A DNA stretch of 64,000 bases from an uncultured Latescibacterota bacterium (GTDB taxonomy: Bacteria > Latescibacterota > UBA2968), in NCBI GenBank assembly GCA_958295785.1, contig OY282377.1, forward strand, positions 3,722,896 to 3,786,895, in the 5' to 3' direction. Positions within the stretch are counted from its first letter, which is position 1. Each line of letters starts with the position of its first letter. The notes beneath the pieces were generated by a model. The model was not told the origin of the DNA. It ran no database searches and worked only from the letters and a program-made list of their open reading frames with translations. Below, piece by piece: positions 1-9,076 of the stretch. The translations under genes and the position numbers were made by a program.

Positions 1-1
1 C

Positions 2-901
2 GCCGAGGTGGATGAATCGATCACCCTGTCTCCCGAAGATGTGGCGCGAAAAATTGCCCCGCACACAAAGGCCATCATTCCCGTCCACATGTGGGGGTTG
101 CCCTGCAACATGGACGCGCTGATGGATATTGCAGAAAAACGCAGGGTCAAGGTCTTAGAAGATGCGTGTCAGGCCGTGGGCGGCGGGTACAAAGGGCGCG
201 CGCTCGGTTCGATAGGACACGCGGGCGCGTTCAGTTTTAACTATTTCAAAAATATGACCAGCGGCGAGGGCGGCGCGTTTGTTTCTGCGGATGCGTCTGT
301 TTTCCGGCGCGGCTCAGTCGCCGCCGATTGTTGTTCTTATTATTGGAACCCGGAAGAGCATCGCCCGGATGAACAATTCGCCGGGTTGAATTTTAGAGCC
401 ACGGAAATTTCGGGCGCGATCCTCAATGCACAACTCGAGCGCATCGACGAAATGTTAGATCGGATGCGCGGACACAAGCGCACGCTGACAAAGGTGGGCG
501 AAGACGCGGGCCTGACGTCGATCACCAACAACAGTTTGGACGATGAATGCGGCACGCATGTCGGGTTTATTTTTCAAACGGAAGAACGCGCACGCGCATT
601 TGCCGGGGAGATGAAGACATTGACTGGCCGCGCTTTTTTGCCCATTGATACCGGGCGACACGTCTATACGCGCTGGGACCCCATCATGCGAAAACAGGGC
701 GCGCACCATCCCGCGCTCGACCCGTTTCGCCTGCCCGAAAACGAGGCGTTGCAGATCGCGTATTCAGAGGACATGTGCGCCCAATCGCTGGATATTTTGA
801 GCCGCGCCGTGCTCATTGGCATGCATCCGGACAACGACCGGGAAAAGGTGGAGGAAATCGCAGACGCCATTCGGGAATCCGCAAAGGAGGTTTTGTCGTG
901 A
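2..901 (+). CDS. DegT/DnrJ/EryC1/StrS-family aminotransferase, 5' end outside window
   Basis: C-terminal ~300 residues of a PLP-dependent sugar aminotransferase-like enzyme; the frame is open to the window edge, so the true start is upstream. The fold-type I signatures are in the expected order: EDACQA (Asp contacting the pyridine nitrogen) near base 160, then FSFNYFKN, whose Lys near base 248 is the predicted Schiff-base lysine, followed by GEGG. Family members act on nucleotide-bound keto-sugars or on cyclitols in antibiotic and surface-glycan synthesis; the substrate cannot be read here. The stop overlaps the next gene by 4 nt (GTGA), implying translational coupling. Confidence 0.85.
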   Translation, partial: AEVDESITLSPEDVARKIAPHTKAIIPVHMWGLPCNMDALMDIAEKRRVKVLEDACQAVGGGYKGRALGSIGHAGAFSFNYFKNMTSGEGGAFVSADASVFRRGSVAADCCSYYWNPEEHRPDEQFAGLNFRATEISGAILNAQLERIDEMLDRMRGHKRTLTKVGEDAGLTSITNNSLDDECGTHVGFIFQTEERARAFAGEMKTLTGRAFLPIDTGRHVYTRWDPIMRKQGAHHPALDPFRLPENEALQIAYSEDMCAQSLDILSRAVLIGMHPDNDREKVEEIADAIRESAKEVLS

Positions 902-1509
902 AGACGCAATGGGTATTGATTTTGATGCTGACACTGGTCAGCAGCGGGTTTGCCGCGCCGGGTGGGCCTGCGCCGCGCAAATCCAAAACAAGTGAAAACG
1001 AAGCCGCGCTCCGCCACTATCGGGAAGGCTTGCGCCACCGCGATGCGGCTTGGGTGTACGAAGAAAAAATGGCGGGCACAGAGGGCGAAGAACGCGAGTC
1101 GTACGCGCGGTTTATCCAAACCACTTACCGGCGCGCACTGGACGAGTTTCGGAAAGCGACCGCGCTGGATTCGACCCATTATCAGGCGTTTAGCAGTTTG
1201 GGATATATTTTGCGTAAGACCGGGGATATGGATGGAGCACTGGCGGCTTACGACCGCGCGTTGGCGTTGAATCCAAATTATGCCGAAGCCATTGAATACC
1301 GCGCCGAAGCCTATTTGATGAGGGGGCGTTTGGACGACATGAAACGGGCCTACGGCGTCTTGGCCGCCCTGAACCGCCCCCACGCCGCGCGATTGCTGAC
1401 CTTTGTGACGCAATGGGCAGATCGGGGAGACGATGCTGAATTGCGCGCCTGGGCCGCAGAAAAAAAAGAGGCTCTCGGCGAAGTGAAGGAGTTTGTCGAG
1501 AAGTGGTGA
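898..1509 (+). CDS. secreted tetratricopeptide-repeat protein
   Basis: 203 residues. The GTG start is chosen because it is preceded by a strong AAAGGAGG site and opens directly into a signal peptide (VKTQWVLILMLTLVSSGFAA). After a charged linker come two or three TPR units, including a clear one reading ALAAYDRALALNPNYAEA at about residues 113-130. TPR arrays are protein-interaction scaffolds; here the protein should be periplasmic or surface-associated. It overlaps the upstream aminotransferase gene by 4 nt and is probably cotranscribed with it. No catalytic domain is visible and the function is unknown. Confidence 0.75.
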   Translation: MKTQWVLILMLTLVSSGFAAPGGPAPRKSKTSENEAALRHYREGLRHRDAAWVYEEKMAGTEGEERESYARFIQTTYRRALDEFRKATALDSTHYQAFSSLGYILRKTGDMDGALAAYDRALALNPNYAEAIEYRAEAYLMRGRLDDMKRAYGVLAALNRPHAARLLTFVTQWADRGDDAELRAWAAEKKEALGEVKEFVEKW

Positions 1510-1762
1510 GGAGAGAGGGAAGACGCGAGATGCGAATTTTGCCACAAAAAACACGGGCGGGGTACAACTGGCGACGCCTCACCAGCAGTTCACGGACGCG
1601 AAGGGGTACAAACGTTATCTAGGCGAAGCCGGAGGCCAGATCAGGCTGTGAAACGTGCGGCATGTCATTCAGGAATATAGGGGCGATGCCCCTGTGCTCG
1701 CCTGCGGTGTGTGTAGAGGCGATGCCCCCGTGCCCGCACTCAACAGGATGGAGACATAAGCC
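1510..1762. repeat. intergenic region with short GC-rich repeats
   Basis: No gene seen. Two degenerate copies of the window's common GC-rich palindromic unit (core GGGCGATGCCCC followed by a GTGCCCGC-like arm) lie at about 1677-1740. At about 1559-1600 there is a GGGGTACAACTG ... CAGTTCACGGACGCG block that resembles one at 3358-3400 and an insert inside the interspersed element at 32.5 kb. Confidence 0.6.
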
Positions 1763-3340
1763 ATGCGCTTCTTCAACACTGCCGGCCCCATCAAGCCCGC
1801 AAAACACTACTGCATCCCGCCGCTGGAACGCTTGGATTTAGACGATGTACTCGGCCTCATCCGAGACGAAAAGTACTTTGTCCTGCACGCGCCTCGGCAG
1901 ACGGGCAAGACCTCTGCCCTGCTGACCTTGCGCGACCTGCTCAACGCCGAGGACGCATACCGTTGCGTGTACGTCAATGTCGAAGGCGGGCAGGCCATGC
2001 GCGAAGATGTGGAACAGGTCATGCGCGTCATTCTGGGCGAGTTGGCACTCCGGGCGAGTTTGACGCTGGGCGATGCGTTTCTGGACGAGATTTGGCTCGA
2101 CATCTTGACCAAGAGCGGGCCGGGTGCTGCGTTGCGCGTGGCCTTGACGCGATGGTCCAATGCGGATCCGAAACCGCTGGTGTTGCTCATCGACGAGATA
2201 GACGCGCTAATTGGCGATTCGCTCCTGTCCGTGTTGCGGCAGTTGCGCGCAGGCTACGACCAACGTCCAGAGTATTTTCCGCAAAGCGTGGTCCTGTGCG
2301 GGATACGCGATGTGCGCGATTACCGCATCCATTCCGGTTCTGCCAATGCCGTCATTGCAGGTGGGAGCGCGTTTAACATTAAATCGCGCTCGTTGCGATT
2401 GGGCGACTTCTCGCAGGACGAGGTACACGCCTTGCTCGCACAGCATACGGAGGAGACGGGGCAGGCGTTCACGCCCGACGCACTGGAGACGATCTGGCAT
2501 CAGACACAGGGGCAACCGTGGCTGGTCAACGCCTTGGCAGATCAAACCTGTTTCCGAGATGGTGCCGCGAAGCGAAGCGATCCCGTCACTGCTGCCGCTG
2601 TCATTGAGGCGAAAGAGCAACTCATCCTGCGCCGCGAAACGCATCTCGACCAGTTGACCGACAAGCTCAAAGAAGAGCGCGTGCGGCGCGTTGTCGAACC
2701 GATCTTGAGCGGCGGCGATGAGGAACGCCACTTCACGGATCGCGATTTGGAGTATGTGCGCGACCTCGGACTCGTGGCGCAAGATCATCCGATCCGCATC
2801 GCCAATCCAATCTACGCCGAAGTCGTGCCCCGCGAACTGACGTGGGTGGTCCAAGGGGAATTTGAGCAAGAAACAGCTTGGTACGTCAACGCCGATGGCA
2901 GTTTGGATGTGGTCAAATTGATGGCCGAGTTCCAGACTTTCTTCCGAGAAAATTCCGAGCATTGGATCAAGCGATTCGCGTATCAAGAGGCCGGACCACA
3001 ACTTCTGCTTCAAGCGTTTCTTCAGCGAATCATCAACAGCGGTGGGCGTATTGAACGCGAGTACGGCTTGGGGCGCATGCGTACCGATCTGCTCATCCTC
3101 TGGCCCCAGGGCGAGCGGGAGCGCAAATTTGTGATCGAGTGCAAAGTGCTCCGCAGGACCTTGGAACGGACTATCGCCGAGGGGTTGGAACAGACCGCAG
3201 ACTACATGGATCGTTGCGATGCAGAAGCAGGTCATCTGGTGATCTTTGATCGCCGCGAGGATCGGCGTTGGCGGGACAAGATATTTCGAGATCGTCGAGC
3301 GTCTGACAGTGGCGTTGAGATCGAGGTATGGGGGATGTGA
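1763..3340 (+). CDS. AAA ATPase fused to a C-terminal PD-(D/E)XK nuclease-like domain
   Basis: 525 residues. The N-terminal ATPase has a Walker A-like APRQTGKTS at residues 43-51 (first Gly replaced by Ala) and Walker B PLVLLIDEID near 138-147. The middle (~200-340) looks like the lid/winged-helix part of STAND/archaeal-type AAA ATPases. The C-terminal ~100 residues carry RTDLLI with Asp442 and IECK with Glu459-x-Lys461, the core of a PD-(D/E)XK fold. Proteins with this architecture are common as orphan genes in environmental genomes and are usually annotated only as ATP-binding proteins; a role in defence or mobile-DNA biology is inference. It stands alone between repeat-rich gaps. No strong ribosome site precedes the ATG (GGAGACATAAGCC is the best). 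Confidence 0.8.
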   Translation: MRFFNTAGPIKPAKHYCIPPLERLDLDDVLGLIRDEKYFVLHAPRQTGKTSALLTLRDLLNAEDAYRCVYVNVEGGQAMREDVEQVMRVILGELALRASLTLGDAFLDEIWLDILTKSGPGAALRVALTRWSNADPKPLVLLIDEIDALIGDSLLSVLRQLRAGYDQRPEYFPQSVVLCGIRDVRDYRIHSGSANAVIAGGSAFNIKSRSLRLGDFSQDEVHALLAQHTEETGQAFTPDALETIWHQTQGQPWLVNALADQTCFRDGAAKRSDPVTAAAVIEAKEQLILRRETHLDQLTDKLKEERVRRVVEPILSGGDEERHFTDRDLEYVRDLGLVAQDHPIRIANPIYAEVVPRELTWVVQGEFEQETAWYVNADGSLDVVKLMAEFQTFFRENSEHWIKRFAYQEAGPQLLLQAFLQRIINSGGRIEREYGLGRMRTDLLILWPQGERERKFVIECKVLRRTLERTIAEGLEQTADYMDRCDAEAGHLVIFDRREDRRWRDKIFRDRRASDSGVEIEVWGM

Positions 3341-3437
3341 TCCACGAAGGACGCGGGACGGTGTACAACTGCGATAGCCGTTCACGGGCACGAAGGCGAA
3401 ACGCACACGGCGGGGCAGTGATGGGCGGGGATCGCAT

Positions 3438-4151
3438 TCAACGCACAAAAGAGGTGATCAACCCGATGAGGCCGCCGAAAACGCCGCCCCAGACGACCAG
3501 CCAGCCGAGGTGTTTGCGGATCATGTTCTGGACGATGGTCTTGACCATTTCCGGCGTCAATTCATCGAGACGTTGCACGACGATGGCATCCACTTTGGCG
3601 ATCAGATCGCCTGCCAATGCCGCGCTGCCAAGCCCTTCTTGGATGGTGTGGAGGAAGTTGGGCGATGCGAGCAAGAGGCGAATCTCTGCCCGAATTTTTT
3701 TGATAAAGGGATCTTTGAGTGAGTGCAGCGCGTTGGGGCCGCCGACGATGTTGAGCATGCCGCCGAAGGGAGACGCCATCACCCCATCGACCAAGCGACT
3801 GAAGATGCGGTCGTAGTCAATGGCGTTGAGCACCGGGTCCGGATCGAACGCGGCGGCGATGTCTCGGGTTTGGTCCGCGAGAAATTTTTCGATGTTTTCA
3901 GGCGTGAAAAACTGGTTCATGATCAAGGCGTGGATGCCGGTTTTGAAGTCTTCAAACCGGTTGGGCACAACGCCCGACCCGTAGAGCAAGGGCACTTTTT
4001 CAAACAGCATGTGAACGGCCAAATAGTTGGTGAGCGCGCCAGAGGTGGCAAACAGCCCAACCGCGAGCAAGTGATCGGAATAAACGGGGCTGACATAACC
4101 CACACCGATCACGCCGAGAGCGATCAGATTTGTCGCAAGGCTTTTGTTCAT
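3438..4151 (-). CDS. DUF445-family membrane protein
   Basis: 237 residues. An N-terminal hydrophobic helix (LIALGVIGVGY), then LLAVGLFATSGALTNYLAVHMLFEKVP, the hallmark segment of DUF445 (YheB/YjiN-like) proteins, an amphipathic middle, and a C-terminal membrane helix (LVVWGGVFGGLIGLITSF). The family is membrane-anchored and of unknown function. It lies 9 nt downstream of the M42 peptidase gene on the same strand, so the two probably form an operon. Confidence 0.8.
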   Translation of the reverse strand: MNKSLATNLIALGVIGVGYVSPVYSDHLLAVGLFATSGALTNYLAVHMLFEKVPLLYGSGVVPNRFEDFKTGIHALIMNQFFTPENIEKFLADQTRDIAAAFDPDPVLNAIDYDRIFSRLVDGVMASPFGGMLNIVGGPNALHSLKDPFIKKIRAEIRLLLASPNFLHTIQEGLGSAALAGDLIAKVDAIVVQRLDELTPEMVKTIVQNMIRKHLGWLVVWGGVFGGLIGLITSFVR

Positions 4152-4160
4152 TCGGCTTCC

Positions 4161-5237
4161 TCAAGCATGAAGATAACAGAACAACGTGGCGATCAAATTG
4201 TCAAAAACGCGCAGGCGGCAGACCTCATAGCCGTGGGAATTTTCACGCGGATAGCCAATGGTCGCAACGCGCGGCGCGTGCCCGGACTGAAGAACCCCCG
4301 ACGCATCGGATACTGCGCGGTCATAGACAGCATATTGCAACTGCGTGCCCGCGCGATGGGCTGCGGATGTGAGATCGGCAATCAGGCCCTGGTCAAAATG
4401 GGTCTGGCTGTCCATTGACCAAATCGCAGGGCGAGCGTCGAGTTGGAGGCGTTGATTGCGCGGCATGGGGCATGAATCAACCGCGACAAAAATTTCGACC
4501 GGATTGCGCGCGGCCCAACCCCGCGCGCCGATCAATCCGGTTTCTTCCTGCACGAGAAAACACAGGCAAGCGGTGCGATTGGGTTTTGTTTTTTCCTTTG
4601 AGATGCGCTGTAACAGGCGCAACAGGGTGAGGCTGCCGCCTCGGTTGTCGAATAACCACGCCGAAACGAGCGGGTCGTCGGGCGGTCCGAAAAAGTGAGG
4701 GCCGCGCACGCCAGCTACGGGTACGGCGGTCGAGCCAACGCGCACGCCAGCACGACAGAGTTGTTCGGGTGTGAGGCCAGTGAGCAAGTGACAGTAGGGC
4801 CAGGTGATGCCGCTTTGCCCGGTTGCAAATTGCGTGTTGGGATCCGATGGGTCAACAGTATGCGTAGAGCCAAAACTGAGGTGTGCCGCAACTGTTTTCG
4901 CGCCATCTGTGAGAATTTCAACCGGACATTCACCGAGTTTCCAGGGATGCAATCCCCCACTTGGCCGCACCTGTAGGGTGCCGTCGGCATTGATGGCGGT
5001 GATCACCATGGCGAGTTCGTCCATGTGACAGGCGAGCGCGACGCGCCCCAGCTTGGGATTTTGCCCGGGAATTTCGACCCACACATTGCCTTGCTGGTCT
5101 TGTTGCGGCGCGTGGCCCAAGTCGGCGATGCGCCGCATGATTTCTTTGCCCATAAGCTCTTCGCGGCCCGATGGCGCGGGGATGTGCAAAAGGTCAGTCA
5201 GCAGACAGATATTGGGATCATTGTAAGGATAGGTCAT
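4161..5237 (-). CDS. M42-family metallopeptidase (glutamyl aminopeptidase/FrvX-like)
   Basis: 358 residues, the usual family length. M42 enzymes are dizinc aminopeptidases forming dodecameric tetrahedral shells that trim peptides in the cytoplasm. Visible signatures: ACHMDELAMVI (first metal ligands), the SAWLFDNRGG region holding the bridging Asp, FLVQEETGLIGARG (catalytic Glu-Glu pair), a further ligand in FVAVDS, and RENSHGYEV near the C-terminus (last His ligand). All expected metal-binding blocks are present, so it is likely active. It is followed at once by the DUF445 gene. Confidence 0.85.
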   Translation of the reverse strand: MTYPYNDPNICLLTDLLHIPAPSGREELMGKEIMRRIADLGHAPQQDQQGNVWVEIPGQNPKLGRVALACHMDELAMVITAINADGTLQVRPSGGLHPWKLGECPVEILTDGAKTVAAHLSFGSTHTVDPSDPNTQFATGQSGITWPYCHLLTGLTPEQLCRAGVRVGSTAVPVAGVRGPHFFGPPDDPLVSAWLFDNRGGSLTLLRLLQRISKEKTKPNRTACLCFLVQEETGLIGARGWAARNPVEIFVAVDSCPMPRNQRLQLDARPAIWSMDSQTHFDQGLIADLTSAAHRAGTQLQYAVYDRAVSDASGVLQSGHAPRVATIGYPRENSHGYEVCRLRVFDNLIATLFCYLHA

Positions 5238-5406
5238 AGCGGGTCCCCCGTGCGTTTTGTGATGATTGATGGAAGGATAGAATAAGTGGGCGCGGGCGAT
5301 TTATCAAGCGTTTTCAAAAGCCGTGAAGCCCTTTTGGTGTTTATGCGTCCAACCCCAAAGACGTGAGAGGTAAGACGCAAGAGGGCAGGCCGCCTCAAAG
5401 CAACCA

Positions 5407-5615
5407 CAGATAAACACAGATGAAATGTAGGGACAGGCCCCTGTGCCTGTCCTTGCCGTAAAACAAGCGGTCGGCAAAGCATGTGCCGAAGGGATGGTAT
5501 TCAATATCAAGGATAGCGCGGGGCCGATAGCTGAACGCCAAACGTAACAGCAGATAAACACAGATAAAATGTAGGGACAGGCCCCCGTGCCTGTCCTTGC
5601 CTGGAAAACAAGCGG
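5407..5615. repeat. pair of ~64-bp direct repeats upstream of the RND gene
   Basis: In the 5286-5650 gap a unit of about 64 bp occurs at 5407-5470 and again at 5551-5615. Each holds a CAGATAAACACAGAT motif, then the palindromic GTAGGGACAGGCCCC ... GTGCCTGTCC core, and ends AAAACAAGCGG. The two copies differ at only a few positions. No gene is seen in the gap; the core is a variant of the repeat unit scattered through the window. Confidence 0.85.
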
Positions 5616-5650
5616 AACGCAACAGTTGTTTTTTAGCCTTCGAGAAAACC

Positions 5651-8600
5651 ATGAACGCCAAATACCAATCTGCCCTGTTGCCGCGCATTTCGGTGAATCG
5701 CCCCGTCACAGTTGCGATGTGTTTGGTCGCGCTGCTGCTCGTGGGCATCGTGGCCTATTTTCGCGTGCCGGTGAAATTGTTCCCGTCGGGCTTTACGCCG
5801 CCTTTTTTGTTCGTGGATATCGAATACAACCACCGCAATGCCTCGCCCCAAGAGGCCGAGCAACAAATTGCCCGCCCCCTCGAAGAGCAGTTGCGAACGG
5901 TCAAGGGCATTGAGAAAATTCGCACGTACAGCGCGTCTTATGGCGTGGATGCGCCCATCGAGTTTTTGCCCGATACAGACATGGTTTTGGCGTATAATCA
6001 GGTGGTTGATCGCCTCGAACGCCTCAAGTTGGAATTGCCCGAAGAGGTGCGCGATCAGGTGCATGTGTACAAATTTAATGCCGACAGTTGGTCAATTATG
6101 TGGATCGGCATTGCGTTGGATACATCTGTGGTCGATCCCTATCGATTCTTAAACCTGCATGTGCAACGGCGGTTGGAGCGGGTCGAGGGCGTGGGCAGGG
6201 TGAACTTTTGGGGCGTGTACGAAAAAGAGGTCATGATCGAACTCAACCACGAGCGACTGATGGCCCGAGGCGTGGATTTGGGCACGATGGTGCAATCCCT
6301 GCGAGCGGACAATTTCGCGCTGTCAGTCGGGCAAGTGCGCGAGGGGGGCAAGCGGTTTTACGTGCGGTCACTGGCGCGGTACCAAAATTTGGGCGAGATC
6401 ACAGACATTCTCATCCGCACGCCCCAAGGCGACGTGCGCTTGGGCGATGTCGCCGATGTGATTTACGACGTGCCCGAGCGTTCATGGTATCAGCGCATCG
6501 ACGGGCGGCCCGCCGTGTCTATTGGCGTATCGCAAGAATCGGGCGCCAATATCGTGGCGGTGTGCAACCGCGTGGTAGAAACGCTGCGCGATATTGAACG
6601 CGATCCGCTTTTGGAGGGGCAAATTTCGTTCAACGTGTTTTTCAATCAGGGCGAGTACATCGAAAACGCGATTCAAAACTTGGAGACCACCGGGCTTTGG
6701 GGCGGGCTGTTTGCCGCGCTGGTCTTGCTGTTCTTTTTGCGCGCGTTGCGGATGACGGCCATCATCACCCTGGCGATTCCCCTGTGCGTGATGATCACCA
6801 TTACAGCCCTGTATTTTTTTGGCTGGTCCCTCAATGTGCTGACCATGATGGGCCTGATGGTGGGCGTGGGGTTGGTGGTGGATAATGCCATTGTGATTTT
6901 GGAAAACATCTATCGCATGCGCGGCAAGGATCTGTCCGCCAGAGATGCGGCCGTTGCCGGCGCAGGCGAAGTGGGCCTCGCCATTACCATGGCAACGCTG
7001 ACGACGGTGGTGGTGTTTTTGCCCCTGATGCTGATGAGCGGCAATGCACAACTGACCTTTTTTTTGTCGCGCATTGGGGTGCCTGTCGTGGTCGCGCTGA
7101 TTGGGTCGCTCTTTGTCGCGCTCATTTTTGTGCCGCAGGCCGCGTTGCGATTTGGCGGGCAGAAGGTCGTGGCCGATCCCCCGATCATTCAACGGGCGCG
7201 CGATTGTTATACGCGCATGCTGAACTGGACGCTCGCCCACAGACGCGATGCGTTTTTGATCGCATTGGTTTTGCTCGGCAGCATCAGCATTCCCATGAAC
7301 GGGCTTAAACGCGGGGATTCAGAAGGCAACATGATGAATGATTTTCGCGTCTTTTTTCAATTCCCAAAAGATTTCAGCGTCCAAGAGGCCAGCGACACGC
7401 TCGCAGAAGTAGAGGATTTTTTGGACGCGCGCCGCGAGCAATACGGGATCGAGACCATGCGCGTGTGGTATAGAGCCACTTATGGCAATATTCACGTATT
7501 CCTAAAAAAAACCGATGAAGCCTGGTGGTACACGACCTACAAATCCATGCGTGCATGGCTGGGCATGCCCGTGCAACAACCCTTGCCGCGCAATGCCGTG
7601 ATCGAAGACATAAAAAAGCGAGCGCCGCAATTTGTGGGGGTCAAGGTGACTGTGCAGGGGCAACGCAGCAGCGGCGACAGCGATTCCTCGGTGTCGTTGA
7701 TGCTTTACGGAGATGACGTGGATGTGTTGGCGGATTTGTTGCAGGAGGTCGAGCGACGCTTGCAAAGCGTTCCATCGGTGATCAGCGTGGATTCCGATTT
7801 GGAACGCGCCAATGACGAGGTGCAGATCATCATCAACCGAGACCGCGCACAAAAATTGGGGCTTGCGGCCCGAGAGGTGGGGCGCAACATTGGGTTCGCG
7901 CTTCAAGGCATTCAATTGCCCTATTTGCAATCGGACAACCGCGAGATCAGGGTGCGCTTGTACTTGGAAAAATTGAACCGACAAACCCTGCAACGCCTCA
8001 AGCGGTTGACCTTTCCGTCCGAGGCGGGCACGCGGGTTTCCCTGATGGATTTTGCCGCGTTGCGGGTCGATCAAGGCCGGGGCACGATCAGGCGCGAGAA
8101 TGGCAAGACGCGGTTGCGCGTGCAGGCGTTTGCGACCCAAGACGATGTCAAAGCGCTTTACGGGGAAATCGACCGCGCGATGGCGGGGTTCGAGTTGCCG
8201 CGCGGGTATTCGTGGGACAAGGGCGAGCGGTATTCCAAGTTGCAAGAAGAAGATGATACCATGTATTTCGCCGGGATTATGGCCGTGACGTGTGTGTTCT
8301 TGCTGATGGGCGTTTTGTTCGAGTCTTTTGTGCTGCCGTTTTCCGTTTTGTTCTCCATCCCGTTTGCCTTCTTGGGCATTTATTGGACCCTGTATTTGAC
8401 CCAGACGCCGATGGCCGGCTTAGCGATGGTGGGCATCATCGTGCTGATCGGCGTGGTGGTCAACAATGCGATTGTTTTGGTCGATATGGTGAATCGCCTG
8501 CGCGCAGAGGGCATGGACAGAACGGCTGCCATCATGGAGGCGGGCGCGAACCGCTTTCGCCCCATTATGATGACGACATTTACAACGGTGTGTGGGCTTT

Positions 8601-8818
8601 TGCCGATGGCGCTGGGAAGCAGTGCGATTTTGGGACAGCCCTACGCGCCGATGGGCCGCACCATGATCGGCGGCTTGCTTTCTTCGACCTTGCTCACCCT
8701 GCTGCTCGTGCCGCTGTTTTACATGTTTTTGGACGACCTGCGCGCGGCCCTCAAACGGCTGACCGCCAGCGCGTTCGCCGCGCCGAGTGATGTGCCCGTG
8801 CCCGATGCGGCAGATTGA
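5651..8818 (+). CDS. RND-superfamily efflux transporter, inner-membrane pump (AcrB/MdtBC-like)
   Basis: 1055 residues from an ATG that opens into the canonical RND N-terminus (ISVNRPVTVAMCLVALLLV). Two homologous halves, each with one membrane helix, a large periplasmic porter domain and five further helices (first half about residues 330-520, second about 860-1030). The proton-relay helix reads GVGLVVDNAIVILENI; its Asp is retained. Such pumps use proton motive force to export drugs, lipids or small molecules through a periplasmic adaptor and outer-membrane channel. Neither partner gene is adjacent: the upstream neighbour is divergent and a strong terminator follows. It must therefore work with distant partners or is a solitary RND permease. 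Confidence 0.9.
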   Translation: MNAKYQSALLPRISVNRPVTVAMCLVALLLVGIVAYFRVPVKLFPSGFTPPFLFVDIEYNHRNASPQEAEQQIARPLEEQLRTVKGIEKIRTYSASYGVDAPIEFLPDTDMVLAYNQVVDRLERLKLELPEEVRDQVHVYKFNADSWSIMWIGIALDTSVVDPYRFLNLHVQRRLERVEGVGRVNFWGVYEKEVMIELNHERLMARGVDLGTMVQSLRADNFALSVGQVREGGKRFYVRSLARYQNLGEITDILIRTPQGDVRLGDVADVIYDVPERSWYQRIDGRPAVSIGVSQESGANIVAVCNRVVETLRDIERDPLLEGQISFNVFFNQGEYIENAIQNLETTGLWGGLFAALVLLFFLRALRMTAIITLAIPLCVMITITALYFFGWSLNVLTMMGLMVGVGLVVDNAIVILENIYRMRGKDLSARDAAVAGAGEVGLAITMATLTTVVVFLPLMLMSGNAQLTFFLSRIGVPVVVALIGSLFVALIFVPQAALRFGGQKVVADPPIIQRARDCYTRMLNWTLAHRRDAFLIALVLLGSISIPMNGLKRGDSEGNMMNDFRVFFQFPKDFSVQEASDTLAEVEDFLDARREQYGIETMRVWYRATYGNIHVFLKKTDEAWWYTTYKSMRAWLGMPVQQPLPRNAVIEDIKKRAPQFVGVKVTVQGQRSSGDSDSSVSLMLYGDDVDVLADLLQEVERRLQSVPSVISVDSDLERANDEVQIIINRDRAQKLGLAAREVGRNIGFALQGIQLPYLQSDNREIRVRLYLEKLNRQTLQRLKRLTFPSEAGTRVSLMDFAALRVDQGRGTIRRENGKTRLRVQAFATQDDVKALYGEIDRAMAGFELPRGYSWDKGERYSKLQEEDDTMYFAGIMAVTCVFLLMGVLFESFVLPFSVLFSIPFAFLGIYWTLYLTQTPMAGLAMVGIIVLIGVVVNNAIVLVDMVNRLRAEGMDRTAAIMEAGANRFRPIMMTTFTTVCGLLPMALGSSAILGQPYAPMGRTMIGGLLSSTLLTLLLVPLFYMFLDDLRAALKRLTASAFAAPSDVPVPDAAD

Positions 8819-8844
8819 CTTAGCCCCGTGCCCGCCGAAAAAAT

Positions 8845-8887
8845 AAGGAGCGCGTCCGAGGATCGCGCTCCTTTGCTTTTCGTTTTT
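8845..8887 (+). terminator. intrinsic terminator after the RND gene
   Basis: Perfect 10-bp stem AAGGAGCGCG (8845-8854) with CGCGCTCCTT (8864-8873), a 9-nt loop, then TGCTTTTCGTTTTT. It lies 27 nt after the RND stop codon. Confidence 0.9.
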
Positions 8888-8891
8888 CAGT

Positions 8892-8931
8892 GCCCCAAAT
8901 TGAGCGGGCTGACCCCTGTTCAAATGCGCGG
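8892..8931. repeat. left 40-bp direct repeat bracketing the AbiE-like module
   Basis: GCCCCAAATTGAGCGGGCTG followed by ACCCCTGTTCAAATGCGCGG. The same sequence recurs at 10256-10295 with two mismatches. Confidence 0.9.
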
Positions 8932-8998
8932 CACCGAACTCGGGAGGGTATTTCGCGTTGTTCTATGCCCCTCCCAATTGTCGGGGTACAGGCTACAT

Positions 8999-9027
8999 TT
9001 GACATTGTCCAATGTTTGCCCTAAATT
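8999..9027 (+). promoter_or_regulatory. putative sigma70-type promoter for the AbiE-like module
   Basis: TTGACA at 8999-9004, 17-bp spacer, TAAATT at 9022-9027, 50 nt before the chosen start codon of the antitoxin gene. Read by eye only. Confidence 0.5.
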
Positions 9028-9076
9028 TTCAATATGACATCCAGAATTGTGTGAGCTAAAACTCGGAGGCCATCTG

